From Candidatus Krumholzibacteriia bacterium (GTDB taxonomy: Bacteria; Krumholzibacteriota; Krumholzibacteriia; WVZY01; JAKEHA01), in NCBI GenBank assembly GCA_029865265.1, contig JAOUHG010000001.1:157213-221212 (forward strand): a DNA stretch of 64,000 bases, in the 5' to 3' direction. The translations under genes were made by a program, and so were the position numbers. The notes beneath the pieces are model-generated. The model saw only the letters and a program-made list of their open reading frames with translations, searched no databases and was not told where the DNA came from. Position 1 is the stretch's first letter. The number at the start of each line of letters is the position of its first letter. Shown one piece after another: positions 51,135 to 60,971 of this stretch.

Positions 51135-54100
51135 ATGATCGCCCGCCCGAACAGATTTGTGCTCGGTATCGACGTGGGCTCGACCACCGTGAAGGCGGTT
51201 GTCGTCGACGTCGAATCCGATCGCGTCCTCTGGCAGGACTACCAGCGCCACGAGACCAAGCAGCCCGAGAAGGTCCTCGAGTTCCTCAAGCGCATCGACG
51301 ACGAAGTCGACGGCTTCGCCGCGGCCGCCGCCACGAGCGACATCCGCGCGTTCATTACCGGCAGCGGCGGCATGGGCATCGCGCCGCGCGTGGGCGCCAA
51401 GTTTGTGCAGGAAGTCAACGCGGTGTGCCTGGCGGTGGAAAAGGTGCATCCCGCCGCCGGTTCGGTAATCGAGCTGGGCGGCCAGGATGCCAAGATCATC
51501 GTCTTCAAGGAAGATCCCGAGACCAGCCGCAAGAAGAAGATCCCCTCGATGAACGACAAGTGCGCCGGGGGCACGGGTGCCGTGATCGACAAGATCAACG
51601 CCAAGCTGCGCATTCCGCCCGAGGAGCTGTGCGAGCAGGGCTATAACGGTGTGAAGCTGCACCACGTGGCCGGCAAGTGCGGCGTGTTTGCCGAGACCGA
51701 CATCAACGGCCTGCAGAAGCAGGGTATTCCCACCGACGAACTGATGGCCAGCCTGTTCGAGGCCATCATCGGCCAGAACCTCTCCGTGCTCACGCGCGGC
51801 CATACCCTGCGACCCGAGGTGATCCTGCTCGGCGGACCCAATACGTACATCCGCGGCATGCGCGAGGCGTGGCAGCACAACATCCCGATTACGTGGAAGG
51901 AGCGCGAGGTCGCACTGCCCGAAGGTGTCGATCCGAAATCACTCATCGTGGTGCCGGAGAACGCGCAGTACTACGCCGCGGTGGGCGCGGTGGAGTACGG
52001 CAAGGACGAGGACGACGACGTCGGCGTGTACAAGGGATGGAGCGCGCTCGAAGACTACCTGCACAACGGCCGCAAGCAGTCGCGCGCCAGGGCAAGCGCC
52101 GGCCTGAGCAAGGACGAGGCAGACCTCGCTTCGTTCAAGGAGCGCTACAAGACGCCCCACTTCGAGCCGGCGGCATTTTCCGCGGGGGAGACGGTGCGTG
52201 CCTTCATCGGGCTCGACGGCGGTTCGACCTCCACCAAGGCGATTCTCTTGAACCCCGAGCGCGAGGTGCTGGCCAAGTCCTACCAGCTCTCCAAGGGCAA
52301 CCCCATCAAGGACACGATCGAAGTGGTCGGCGATCTGCGCCGCCACGTAGAGTCGTTCGGTGCGCGGCTCGAAGTTCTGGGGGTGGGCACCACCGGCTAC
52401 GCCAAGGACGTGCTGCGCGACGTGCTCGGTGCCGATGCCGCCATCGTGGAAACGGTGGCGCACGCTGAGAGCGCACTGCACTTCTATGACGACGTGGACG
52501 TCATCTGCGACGTGGGCGGCCAGGACATCAAGATCATGGTGCTCAACGGCGGCAGCGTGAAGGACTTCAAGCTCAACACGCAGTGCTCGGCCGGCAATGG
52601 CTATTTCCTGCAGAGCACGGCGGGGGAATTCAACGTGCCGGTGGAACAATTCGCCGACACGGCGTTTTCCGCGGAGCAGATGCCCACCTTCGGATACGGC
52701 TGCGCGGTGTTCATGCAGTCCGACATCGTCGATTTCCAGCGCCAGGGATGGACGGCGGCGGAGATCATGGCGGGACTCGCGGCGGTGCTGCCCAAGAACA
52801 TCTGGCTCTACGTGGCGCAGATCCCCAACCTGGCCAAGCTGGGCAAGCGTTTCGTGCTGCAGGGAGGCACGCAGCGCAACCTGGCGGCGGTCAAGTCGCA
52901 GGTGGATTTCATCGAGTCGCGCTTCCGCTGCAACGGCGACGACCCCGACATCATCGTGCACAAGCACTGCGGCGAGAGCGGCGCCATCGGCGCGGCACTG
53001 GAGGCGCAGCGCCTGTGGAAACACGGGCACAAGACCACCTTCATCGGTCTCGATGCGGTCGAGACCATCTCCTACACCGCCACCACGTCCGAGGAGACGC
53101 GCTGCCACTTCTGCAAGAACGAGTGCCTGCGCACCTTCATCGACGTGGAGGCCGTGGGCAAGGTCAAGCACGAGCAGGGCGACGTGGAGACGGCCGTTTC
53201 CGCGGCCGGTTCGCGCAAGTCCAAGGTGGCGCTGACCCCGGGCGCGCGGCGTCTCATCGTCAACAACTCGTGCGAAAAGGGACTCGTGGAAGACGTGGAG
53301 TCGATGCGCGAGATCAAGAAGGACCTCGACGCGCGCCTCAAGGCCGCGCCCAACTTCGTGGAGAAGGGCGCGCGCGAGGTGTTCAAGCCCACCCGGCCCG
53401 AGTCAGTGGCGGATGCGCCGCCGAAGGTCACCATCACCGCGGCGCAGAAGGCGCGTGTGGAGCGCATGGGCAAGCGCGAGAGCCTGCGCATCGGCATTCC
53501 GCGGCTGTTGAACCAGTACTCCACCAACCCGCTGTTCTCGGCGTACTTCGAGGCGCTCGGCGTGCGGCCCCAGAACCTGGTGTACTCGGACTACACCACC
53601 GAGGAGATCTATAAGGAGGGTGCCAAGCGCGGTGCCATCGACCCGTGCTTCCCCAGCAAGCTCGGCATCCCGCACGTGCACAACCTCATCTTCAAGCACC
53701 ACGAGAAGAAGCCGCTCGACGTGATCTTCTTCCCGATGATCGACGACCTCAAGAGCGAGCTCATCAAGACCCAGGATTGCCGCGCGTGCCCCACGGTGAC
53801 GGCCACGCCGGAAGCGGTGAAGGCCGCCTTCACCAAGGAGGGCGACCTGTTTGCGAAGAAGGGCATCCGGTACATCTGCCCGGTGGTGAACGTGGCGCAG
53901 CCGCGCTTGTTCGCGCGCCAGATGTACCACGCGTTCAAGGACGTGCTGGGTCTCACGGAGAAGGAGAGCGACCGTGCGGTGGACGCCGGTTTCGCGGCAC
54001 TGGACGCGTGGGTGGCGGAAACCCGCCGCGAGGCGCGCGAGGTACTCGACCAGCTCGAGGCGGACCGCAAGCTTGGCATCGTGGTGCTGGGCCGGCCGTA

Positions 54101-54644
54101 TCACAACGACCCCGGCATCAACCACGAGATCCTGGTGGAGTTCCAGAAGCTCGGCTACCCGGTGTTCACGCAGGACAGCCTGCCCCTCGACGCCGACCTG
54201 CTGGATCGCATGTTTGGCGACGAGGTGCGCGCGGGTGACATCGAGAGCCCCATGGACATCAGCGACGTGTGGAAGAATGCCTACAGCGAAAACACCAGCC
54301 GCAAGGTGTGGGCGGCCAAGTTCGTCGCGCGTCACCCCAACCTGGTGGCGCTGGAGATGTCCAACTTCAAGTGCGGGCACGACGCGCCCATCTACTCGGT
54401 GGTCGAGGAGATCATCGAGTGCTCGGGCACGCCGTACTTTTCGTTCAAGGACCTCGACGAGAACCGCCCCGCCGGTTCCATCAAGATCCGCGTGGAAACG
54501 ATCAGCTACTTCCTCAAGCGCTACCGCGAAGACAAGCTGCGCGAAGCCTGGCTCGAAGAGCAGGCCGCCCACCGCGCCCACCCGGCCGACGCCCCGGCGC
54601 CGGTGGAAACCGACACACCCGCCCGCTGGGCCGAAGCGGCCTGA
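51135..54644 (+). CDS. Giant acyl-CoA dehydratase activase-like protein with two BadF/BcrA ATPase domains and DUF2229
   Basis: 1169 residues; the ATG follows GAGG. ATPase domain 1 (~8-300) has [29 protein letters not shown], Cys143 in NDKCAGGTG and Cys182 in [10 protein letters not shown]. ATPase domain 2 (~350-640) has [29 protein letters not shown], Cys484 in NTQCSAGNG and Cys523 in GCAVFMQSD. Each Cys pair could hold half of a 4Fe-4S cluster, so one chain mimics the homodimeric activase. A CHFCKNEC motif and DUF2229 (~770-1140; [44 protein letters not shown]) follow. It would use ATP to push electrons to the preceding gene product. Confidence 0.9.
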   Translation: MIARPNRFVLGIDVGSTTVKAVVVDVESDRVLWQDYQRHETKQPEKVLEFLKRIDDEVDGFAAAAATSDIRAFITGSGGMGIAPRVGAKFVQEVNAVCLAVEKVHPAAGSVIELGGQDAKIIVFKEDPETSRKKKIPSMNDKCAGGTGAVIDKINAKLRIPPEELCEQGYNGVKLHHVAGKCGVFAETDINGLQKQGIPTDELMASLFEAIIGQNLSVLTRGHTLRPEVILLGGPNTYIRGMREAWQHNIPITWKEREVALPEGVDPKSLIVVPENAQYYAAVGAVEYGKDEDDDVGVYKGWSALEDYLHNGRKQSRARASAGLSKDEADLASFKERYKTPHFEPAAFSAGETVRAFIGLDGGSTSTKAILLNPEREVLAKSYQLSKGNPIKDTIEVVGDLRRHVESFGARLEVLGVGTTGYAKDVLRDVLGADAAIVETVAHAESALHFYDDVDVICDVGGQDIKIMVLNGGSVKDFKLNTQCSAGNGYFLQSTAGEFNVPVEQFADTAFSAEQMPTFGYGCAVFMQSDIVDFQRQGWTAAEIMAGLAAVLPKNIWLYVAQIPNLAKLGKRFVLQGGTQRNLAAVKSQVDFIESRFRCNGDDPDIIVHKHCGESGAIGAALEAQRLWKHGHKTTFIGLDAVETISYTATTSEETRCHFCKNECLRTFIDVEAVGKVKHEQGDVETAVSAAGSRKSKVALTPGARRLIVNNSCEKGLVEDVESMREIKKDLDARLKAAPNFVEKGAREVFKPTRPESVADAPPKVTITAAQKARVERMGKRESLRIGIPRLLNQYSTNPLFSAYFEALGVRPQNLVYSDYTTEEIYKEGAKRGAIDPCFPSKLGIPHVHNLIFKHHEKKPLDVIFFPMIDDLKSELIKTQDCRACPTVTATPEAVKAAFTKEGDLFAKKGIRYICPVVNVAQPRLFARQMYHAFKDVLGLTEKESDRAVDAGFAALDAWVAETRREAREVLDQLEADRKLGIVVLGRPYHNDPGINHEILVEFQKLGYPVFTQDSLPLDADLLDRMFGDEVRAGDIESPMDISDVWKNAYSENTSRKVWAAKFVARHPNLVALEMSNFKCGHDAPIYSVVEEIIECSGTPYFSFKDLDENRPAGSIKIRVETISYFLKRYREDKLREAWLEEQAAHRAHPADAPAPVETDTPARWAEAA

Positions 54645-54768
54645 CCGGCCCACCCCAGCGGCGCCCCGGCGATGCAGCTCCTCCGCTCAGGGTCCTCGCG
54701 CGAAACATTTGGAATCGCGCTGCGGTAATCGCGTCGGGCCGGCATCGCGCAGGCGCCCGTCGGTTCCG

Positions 54769-54777
54769 TGGTACAAT
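54769..54777 (+). promoter_or_regulatory. Extended -10 promoter giving a leaderless ppa mRNA
   Basis: TG-g-TACAAT (54769-54777), six bases (GCCCGC), ATG 54784. Confidence 0.6.
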
Positions 54778-54783
54778 GCCCGC

Positions 54784-55389
54784 ATGGATCGATTCTCACA
54801 GTGGCGGCCGCACCCGTGGCACGGGCTGTCGCCCGGGGTGGAGCCACCGCACCGCGTCACCGCGTTCATCGAGATCACGCCCTTCGACTTCGTGAAGTAT
54901 GAGATCGACAAGGACTCGGGCTACCTGCGCATCGACCGTCCGCAGCGCACGTCGTCGCTGCCACCCGCGCTCTACGGGTTCATTCCGCGCACGTACGCCG
55001 GGGCGCGTGTGGGTGGTCTGATGCCCGGCGCGTCGGGTGGAGACGGGGATCCGCTCGACATCTGCGTGCTGAGCGAGCGGCTGGTGGCCAAATCCGAGGT
55101 GCTGGTGGCCACGCGGGTGGTGGGCGGAATCCCCATGCTCGACGACGGACACGCCGACGATAAAATCATCGCCGTGCTGGAAAACGACCCCCTCTGGGAC
55201 GGCTTCGACGACCTCGCCCACATCCCCGGCCCCTACGTCGAGCGGCTGACCCACTACTTCGCCACCTATAAGATGATCCCTGGCAAGCCCTTGACGGCCT
55301 CGGTGGGGGAGCCCTACGGAAAGGCCCACGCCGAGGCGGTGATCCAGGCGGCCCTGGACGACTACCGCGAAGCCTTCCCGGCCCCCTGA
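54784..55389 (+). CDS. ppa: Inorganic pyrophosphatase (family I)
   Basis: 201 residues. Hydrolyses pyrophosphate with Mg2+. The family I signature is present: [17 protein letters not shown], the metal site [10 protein letters not shown] and the DDKIIAV loop, then YKMIPGK. The start at 54784 is set by a -10 box six bases upstream and no binding site. It lies between two anaerobic aromatic gene blocks. Removing the PPi made by AMP-forming benzoyl-CoA ligase would drive substrate activation (inference). Confidence 0.92.
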   Translation: MDRFSQWRPHPWHGLSPGVEPPHRVTAFIEITPFDFVKYEIDKDSGYLRIDRPQRTSSLPPALYGFIPRTYAGARVGGLMPGASGGDGDPLDICVLSERLVAKSEVLVATRVVGGIPMLDDGHADDKIIAVLENDPLWDGFDDLAHIPGPYVERLTHYFATYKMIPGKPLTASVGEPYGKAHAEAVIQAALDDYREAFPAP

Positions 55390-55403
55390 ATTCACGTGAC
55401 CCC

Positions 55404-55432
55404 TTGACAAAAAAGTGTTTTCGGGGTATTCA
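55404..55432 (+). promoter_or_regulatory. Strong promoter of the benzoyl-CoA operon
   Basis: Perfect -35 TTGACA (55404-55409), a 17-base spacer rich in A/T, -10 TATTCA (55427-55432), 77 bases before GTG 55510. It is the best sigma70-like promoter in the window. Confidence 0.7.
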
Positions 55433-55509
55433 GGCAATTAAGACCCTATTTTCCTATTTGATCGGTTCGGACGCCTTCCGGACCGATGCCCTCCGCCAGG
55501 AGGTGACGC

Positions 55510-56580
55510 GTGACAATCGGCAGCTGGGTCGCCCACGCCGTGGGCGAACGGATGACCTGGGAGACGCGCGACGAGGTTCTCGCCGACGGCGAGGTGCTCG
55601 TTGAGATCGCCGGGTGCGGCGTGTGCCACACCGACCTCGGCTACTTCTACGACGGCGTACCGACGCGCCATCCCTTTCCCCTGACACTCGGCCACGAAGT
55701 AAGCGGCGTGGTGGTTGAAGCCGGCCCCGGAGCGACCGAATGGGTCGACCGGCGTGTCGTCATCCCCGCCGTGATTCCGTGCGGCAAGTGCGATGCGTGC
55801 CGCGACGGGCACGGGTCCATCTGCCCGAAGCAGGTGTTCCTGGGCTGCGACGTGCACGGCGGATTCGCTACGCACGTCCGCGTGCCCGCCAACGGCCTGT
55901 GCCCGGTTCCGGATCTCAACGACCGTGCCATCAATCCCACCGGTCTCGACCTCGCCGCGCTGTCCGTGGTGGCCGACGCCGTTTCCACGCCCTACCAGGC
56001 CATCGTTCGCAGCGGGCTCGGCAAGGGCGACCTCGCCGTGTTCGTGGGTGTGGGGGGCGTGGGCGGGTTCGGCGTGCAGGTGGCGGCCGCGATGGGTGCC
56101 GCGGTGGTGGCGATCGACGTCGACGAAGAGCGCCTCACCACGATGAGCAAACACGGCGCCGCGCTCACGCTGCGCGCCGATATGGACTTCAAGTCGCTGC
56201 GCGGTGCGCTCCGGGATTTTGCGAAGGATATAAGGATACCCACGTGGCGGCAGAAGATCTTCGAGACGTCGGGGACGCCCGCGGGACAGTCCACCGCCTT
56301 CAGCCTGCTGGGCCACGGCGGTTACCTGAGCGTGGTCGGCTTCACACCGGCCAAGGTGGAGGTCCGGCTCTCCAACCTGATGGCCTTCGATGCCGTCGCG
56401 CAGGGCAACTGGGCGTGCCTTCCGGAACACTACCCGGCGGTCGTCGACATGATTCTTTCCGGCCGCGTCGTGCTGGAACCGTTCATCGAACGGCGCCCGC
56501 TATCGTCGATCAACGAAACCTTTGACGATGTCCACCACCGGCGCACCCGTCGCCGGATCATTCTCATTCCCGAGGAATAG
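55510..56580 (+). CDS. had: 6-hydroxycyclohex-1-ene-1-carbonyl-CoA dehydrogenase
   Basis: 356 residues from a GTG at 55510 with AGGAGGTGA upstream. A zinc alcohol dehydrogenase that oxidises the hydrated dienoyl-CoA product to 6-oxocyclohex-1-ene-1-carbonyl-CoA with NAD+. Visible: catalytic zinc ligands in CGVCHTDLGYF and GHEVSG, structural-zinc cysteines in CGKCDACRDGHGSIC, and Rossmann motif VGVGGVGGFGVQ. It is first in the operon and three bases upstream of oah. Substrate assignment rests on family resemblance and the unmistakable neighbours. Confidence 0.93.
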   Translation: MTIGSWVAHAVGERMTWETRDEVLADGEVLVEIAGCGVCHTDLGYFYDGVPTRHPFPLTLGHEVSGVVVEAGPGATEWVDRRVVIPAVIPCGKCDACRDGHGSICPKQVFLGCDVHGGFATHVRVPANGLCPVPDLNDRAINPTGLDLAALSVVADAVSTPYQAIVRSGLGKGDLAVFVGVGGVGGFGVQVAAAMGAAVVAIDVDEERLTTMSKHGAALTLRADMDFKSLRGALRDFAKDIRIPTWRQKIFETSGTPAGQSTAFSLLGHGGYLSVVGFTPAKVEVRLSNLMAFDAVAQGNWACLPEHYPAVVDMILSGRVVLEPFIERRPLSSINETFDDVHHRRTRRRIILIPEE

Positions 56581-56582
56581 CC

Positions 56583-57689
56583 ATGGAACTCAAGAACCAC
56601 GATCTCGCGCGCGGCGATGCCCCCGGCATCCTGTATGAAGAAGTCCCGGTGCGCGGACCCGGTGGCAAGGCCGTTGAAGGTCTGCACGCGATCCGCATCA
56701 CGCTGGACAACCCCAAACAGCTCAACTCCTACACCACCGACATGGTCAAGGGCGTCATCCTCGGCATGCGCCGCGCCGCCAATGACCGTGCATGCGTGGC
56801 GGTGATCTTCACCGGCGCCGGCGACCGCGCGTTCTGCACCGGCGGCAACACCGCCGAGTACGCCGAGTACTACGCCGGCCGGCCCGAGGAGTACCGGCAG
56901 TACATGCGTTTGTTCAACGACATGGTCACGTCCATCCTCACCTGCGACAAGCCGGTGGTGTGCCGCGTCAACGGCATGCGCATTGGCGGCGGGCAGGAGA
57001 TCGGCATGGCGTGTGACTTCTCGCTGGCCCAGGACATGGCGCTGTTCGGACAGGCGGGACCGCGGCACGGTTCCGCGCCCGACGGGGGCAGCACGGACTT
57101 CCTGCCGCTGTTTGTCGGCGTGGAAGCCGCCATGGAGAGCTGCACCGTCTGCCAGCCGTGGAGCGCGCACAAGGCCATGCGGCTGGGGCTGCTCACGCGC
57201 CTGGTGCCGGCGCTGAAGGTGGACGGGAGTTACGTGCCCAATCCGCTGGTGGTCACCGACCGCTACGTGGATGACATGGGACGCCTGGTGTATGGCGAGA
57301 AGAAGGAAGGGGACGGCCTGGCGCGGGGCAAGGAAATGCTCAAGCGCGGGGCCATGGATCTTTCGCAACTCGACGCGGAAGTGGACGCCTTCGTGTATTC
57401 GCTCGCCATGACCATGCCCGGCTGCCTGAGCAAGACCATCGAGAGCGTGCGCAAGCACAAGCTGATTCACTGGGACAAGAACCGCGAGACCAACCGCGCG
57501 TGGCTCGGACTCAACATGATGACCGAGGGGCGCGCAGGATTCCGCGCGTTTCACTACGGACCCAAGGATCACCGCGAGGTGGATTTCCTTCTCCTGCGCC
57601 GCCGCATCGCCGAGGGGCGCACGTGGGATGACGCGCTGACCGAGGAGATCCAGCCCAAACCCGACACCGTCAGCGGCCGCAAGGCCTGA
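56583..57689 (+). CDS. oah: 6-oxocyclohex-1-ene-1-carbonyl-CoA hydrolase (ring-opening)
   Basis: 368 residues. A crotonase-fold hydrolase that adds water twice and opens the ring to 3-hydroxypimelyl-CoA (also called BamA). Typical features: the long N-terminus LYEEVPVRGPGGKAVEGLHA, the oxyanion region FTGAGDRAFCTGGNTAEYAEYY, GMRIGGGQEIGMACDFSLAQD and AGPRHGSAPDGGSTDFLP. It is longer than ordinary enoyl-CoA hydratases (about 260), as expected for this enzyme. Widely used as a marker gene for anaerobic aromatic degradation. Confidence 0.96.
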   Translation: MELKNHDLARGDAPGILYEEVPVRGPGGKAVEGLHAIRITLDNPKQLNSYTTDMVKGVILGMRRAANDRACVAVIFTGAGDRAFCTGGNTAEYAEYYAGRPEEYRQYMRLFNDMVTSILTCDKPVVCRVNGMRIGGGQEIGMACDFSLAQDMALFGQAGPRHGSAPDGGSTDFLPLFVGVEAAMESCTVCQPWSAHKAMRLGLLTRLVPALKVDGSYVPNPLVVTDRYVDDMGRLVYGEKKEGDGLARGKEMLKRGAMDLSQLDAEVDAFVYSLAMTMPGCLSKTIESVRKHKLIHWDKNRETNRAWLGLNMMTEGRAGFRAFHYGPKDHREVDFLLLRRRIAEGRTWDDALTEEIQPKPDTVSGRKA

Positions 57690-57703
57690 AGAATGGAGGC
57701 CGC

Positions 57704-58489
57704 ATGAGCAAGGAAGCGGTGCACACCGACGCGATACGCGTTGAGCCCCTCGACGAAGGGGCGATCTGGCGCGTCGTGCTCAACACGCCCAAAGCCAACA
57801 TCATCGACCAGACCAAGACCGAGGCGCTGACGCGTGTGTTCGACGATGCGCACGGTGACACGGCGGTGAAGGCGATCGTCCTGCTGGGTGAGGGGCCGCA
57901 TTTTTCGTTCGGCGCCAGCGTACAGGAGCACCTGCCGGATGCATGCGGCGCCATGCTCACCACGTTTCACGGGCTGTTTCGTTCCATGCTCAACGCGTCG
58001 GTGGTCACACTGGCGGCGGTGCGCGGTCAGTGTCTGGGCGGCGGGCTCGAACTGGCCGCGTTCTGCAACCGGGTGTTCGCGTCCGAGGACGCGCGCCTGG
58101 GCCAGCCGGAGATCGTGCTGGGCGTGTTTGCCCCGGTTGCCTCGGTGGTCCTGTGCGAGCGCATGGGCCGCGGCGGGGCCGAGGATCTCCTGCTCTCGGG
58201 AAGAACACTGACCGCCCGCGAGGCGCTGCCCCTCGGGCTGGTGGACGAGATCGCGGACGACCCCGCGGAAGCGGCCGTGTCGTACGCGCGCACCCACCTC
58301 CTTCCGCGGTCGGCGTCCAGCCTGCGCTGGGCGGTGCGCGCGGCCAGGCGCGACTACGGAGAGCGAATGACCGCGGAGCTCGCGCGTCTCGAGGCCATGT
58401 ACCTGCATGGACTCATGCGCACCGCGGACGCCAACGAAGGCCTGCAGGCGTTTCTGGGAAAACGCCAGCCGGCATGGAGGAACCAGTGA
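57704..58489 (+). CDS. dch: Cyclohexa-1,5-dienecarbonyl-CoA hydratase
   Basis: 261 residues; the ATG follows GGAGG. A crotonase family enzyme hydrating the dienoyl-CoA made by benzoyl-CoA reductase to 6-hydroxycyclohex-1-ene-1-carbonyl-CoA. Signatures: LNTPKANIIDQTKTEAL, GPHFSFGASVQEHLPD, VRGQCLGGGLELAAFCN and LGQPEIVLGVFAPVAS. The GASVQEHLP and FAPVAS segments are characteristic of Dch rather than general enoyl-CoA hydratases. It overlaps bcrC by four bases (GTGA). Confidence 0.95.
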   Translation: MSKEAVHTDAIRVEPLDEGAIWRVVLNTPKANIIDQTKTEALTRVFDDAHGDTAVKAIVLLGEGPHFSFGASVQEHLPDACGAMLTTFHGLFRSMLNASVVTLAAVRGQCLGGGLELAAFCNRVFASEDARLGQPEIVLGVFAPVASVVLCERMGRGGAEDLLLSGRTLTAREALPLGLVDEIADDPAEAAVSYARTHLLPRSASSLRWAVRAARRDYGERMTAELARLEAMYLHGLMRTADANEGLQAFLGKRQPAWRNQ

Positions 58490-59679
58490 GCACCAGCACC
58501 GGCGAACGCATGTCCCCGGGCCTCGCGGCCGTCGTGGAGCGCGCGGAGTTTATCTATCGCGATCGCGGCCTGGCCGAGGTTCGCGCGTGGAAGTCGCGCA
58601 CCAGCGGCCTTGCCATTGGTTTCATGCCCATCTACGTGCCGCGCGAACTGTTGCACGCGCAGGGCGTCCTGCCGGTGGGCATCATGGGTGGGGGCGACGA
58701 CCTGGAGATCATCCGCGGCGACGCCTACTACCAGTCGTACATCTGCCACATCCCGCGCAGCACCATCGAGATGGGCCTCAACGGCACCCTCGACTGCCTC
58801 GACGGCATGATCTTTCCGGCCACCTGCGACGTGATCCGCAACCTGTCCGGCATGTGGCAGCTCCAGTTCCCTGAGAAGATGTCGCGCTACTTCGACGTGC
58901 CGCAGAACTTCGATGCCGAGGTGGGCGGGAGCTTCTACCGCCGCGAGCTGGAGGACATCTCGCGCGAACTCACCGAACGCGGCGCCCGCCCGCTGGAGCC
59001 GGAGGCGCTGCGCGCGTCTATCGCGACCTACAACGAAAACCGCCGCCGCGTGGAGGCGCTGGTCAAGATCCGCCGCGACACACCCTGGAAGATCCCCACC
59101 CACGAGCTCTACCTGCTGCTGCGCGCGGGACAGGTGATTCCGGTGGAGGACTTCACCGCCATGCTCGACGAGTACACCGCGGCGGTCCAGGAAGAGACCG
59201 CGCGCCAGCCCATGGACCAGGCGCGGGTGCTGCTGACCGGGTCGTTCTGCGAACAGCCGCCGCTGGGGCTCATCAAGACGCTGGAGCGCTCGGGCTGCTA
59301 CATCGTGGAGGACGACTTCGTGCAGGTGCACCGCTTCATCCGCGGCGAGATCCGCGAGAAAGGCGATCCCATGGACAGCCTGGTGCGCGCGTTCATCGAG
59401 GATGGCGTGGCCAGCCCGGTGCGCTACATCGCCGAGCACGAGAAGGGTGCGGAGCTGGTGGCGCGCGTCAAGGAGAGCGCCGCCGAGGGCGTCATCTACT
59501 GCTCGGCCAGCTTCTGCGACCCCGCCCTGCTCGACCAGCCTATGACCGTGCGCGCGCTGGACAAAGCGGGCATCCCCTACACGGCGTTCAAGTTCGCCGA
59601 GAACAACGGGCAGTTCCAGGTGATCCGCGAGCAGTCGGGCACCTTCGCCGACTCAATCAAACTTTGGAGCGAGGTATAG
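58486..59679 (+). CDS. bcrC: Benzoyl-CoA reductase subunit C (class I)
   Basis: 397 residues from a GTG at 58486 with GGAGG upstream, overlapping the dch stop. One of two homologous HgdB-type subunits that bind benzoyl-CoA and a 4Fe-4S cluster and carry out ring reduction. Motifs: GFMPIYVPRELLHAQGVLPVG, YYQSYICHIPRS, LDCLDGMIFPATCDVIRNL, VLLTGSFCEQPPLGL and VIYCSASFCDPALLD. Size (about 44 kDa) fits the Thauera subunit. Oxygen-sensitive complex, cytoplasmic. Confidence 0.95.
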   Translation: MSTSTGERMSPGLAAVVERAEFIYRDRGLAEVRAWKSRTSGLAIGFMPIYVPRELLHAQGVLPVGIMGGGDDLEIIRGDAYYQSYICHIPRSTIEMGLNGTLDCLDGMIFPATCDVIRNLSGMWQLQFPEKMSRYFDVPQNFDAEVGGSFYRRELEDISRELTERGARPLEPEALRASIATYNENRRRVEALVKIRRDTPWKIPTHELYLLLRAGQVIPVEDFTAMLDEYTAAVQEETARQPMDQARVLLTGSFCEQPPLGLIKTLERSGCYIVEDDFVQVHRFIRGEIREKGDPMDSLVRAFIEDGVASPVRYIAEHEKGAELVARVKESAAEGVIYCSASFCDPALLDQPMTVRALDKAGIPYTAFKFAENNGQFQVIREQSGTFADSIKLWSEV

Positions 59680-59681
59680 CC

Positions 59682-60971
59682 ATGCCGCAAAAAGCCGCAA
59701 CCGCGGTCCACAAGGAAGACAGTCAGCTGCGCCAGAAGAACATGATCGCAGAACACTACACGCGTCTGGCCAACGCCCCCGATACCGGCGAGAAGAACGT
59801 GTACACCTTCGTGCCGGGCAACCTGACCGAGCTGATCCGCAGCTTCGATCTGCTGCCGGTGCTGCCGGAGATCAACGCCCTGCAGTCCGCCATGCGTGGC
59901 AGATCGCGCGAGTACATATCGATTGCCGAAAAGCTGGGGCACTCCGAAGACGTGTGCACCTACGTCAAGTGCGACCTGGGAATGATGAAGTCGGGCAACG
60001 TCGGTCCCACCGGCGAACGGCTTCCCAAGCCCGACCTGCTGCTGCTCTCCTACACGGGCTGCTTCACCTTCATGAAGTGGTTCGAGATTCTGCGCGAGGA
60101 GTACGACTGCCCCGTGGCCATGCTGCACGTGCCTTACCAGGCCGACGGCGTGATCACGGACTCCATGCGCAAATACGTGGTGGACCAGCTCAAGGACAAG
60201 GTGATCCCGATGCTCGAGGAGGTGTCGGGGAAGCGCTACGACGAGGCGCGCCTCTCGCAGATGCTGGCGCGTTCCGCCCGCGCCGAGGACGACCTGGTGG
60301 CTGTACTCAACGCGGCCAAGCACCGCCCCTCGCCCATCGACGCGTACTTCGGGGGCGTGTACTACATCGGCCCCATATTCACCGCCTTCCGCGGCACCGA
60401 GGATGCGGTGGAGTACTACCGCATGCTGCGCGAGGAGGTGGAGGAGCGCGCGCGCCAGAAACTGGGCCCGGTGACACCGGACGGCCCCATGCAAAGCGAG
60501 CGCTTCCGGCTGGTGGTGGAGGGACCGCCCAACTGGACCAACTTCCGCGAGTTCTGGAAGATGTTCGCCGACGAGGGCGCGGTGGTGGTGGCGTCGACCT
60601 ATACCAAGGTGGGTGGCGTGTACGACATGGGGTTCCGTCATGACCCCGAGCACCCGCTGGAGAGCCTGGCCGACTACTGCATGGGTTGCTACACCAACCT
60701 GTCGCTGCCGCGGCGTGTGGACATGCTCACACGCTACCTGCAGGAGTTCGACGCCGACGGCCTGCTGATCAACTCCATCAAGAGCTGCAATTCGTTCAGC
60801 GCCGGGCAGCTGATGATGCTGCGCGAAGTCGAAAAGAAGAGCGGGCGGCCGGGGGGCTTCATCGAGAGCGATCTGGTGGATCCGCGCTACTTCTCCGCCG
60901 CCAACATCAAGAACCGACTCGAGTCGTACCTGCAGATGATCGAACAGAAGCGCGCGGGGAGGACGGCATGA
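59682..60971 (+). CDS. bcrB: Benzoyl-CoA reductase subunit B (class I)
   Basis: 429 residues from the ATG at 59682 (GGAGCGAGG upstream). Second HgdB-type subunit, partner of BcrC. Motifs: VYTFVPGNLTELIRSFDLLPV, CTYVKCDLGMMKSGNVGP, LLSYTGCFTFMKWFEILREEY, LADYCMGCYTNLSLPRRVDML and INSIKSCNSFSAGQLMMLREV. The cysteines are probable cluster ligands. Overlaps bcrA as ATGA. Confidence 0.95.
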   Translation: MPQKAATAVHKEDSQLRQKNMIAEHYTRLANAPDTGEKNVYTFVPGNLTELIRSFDLLPVLPEINALQSAMRGRSREYISIAEKLGHSEDVCTYVKCDLGMMKSGNVGPTGERLPKPDLLLLSYTGCFTFMKWFEILREEYDCPVAMLHVPYQADGVITDSMRKYVVDQLKDKVIPMLEEVSGKRYDEARLSQMLARSARAEDDLVAVLNAAKHRPSPIDAYFGGVYYIGPIFTAFRGTEDAVEYYRMLREEVEERARQKLGPVTPDGPMQSERFRLVVEGPPNWTNFREFWKMFADEGAVVVASTYTKVGGVYDMGFRHDPEHPLESLADYCMGCYTNLSLPRRVDMLTRYLQEFDADGLLINSIKSCNSFSAGQLMMLREVEKKSGRPGGFIESDLVDPRYFSAANIKNRLESYLQMIEQKRAGRTA

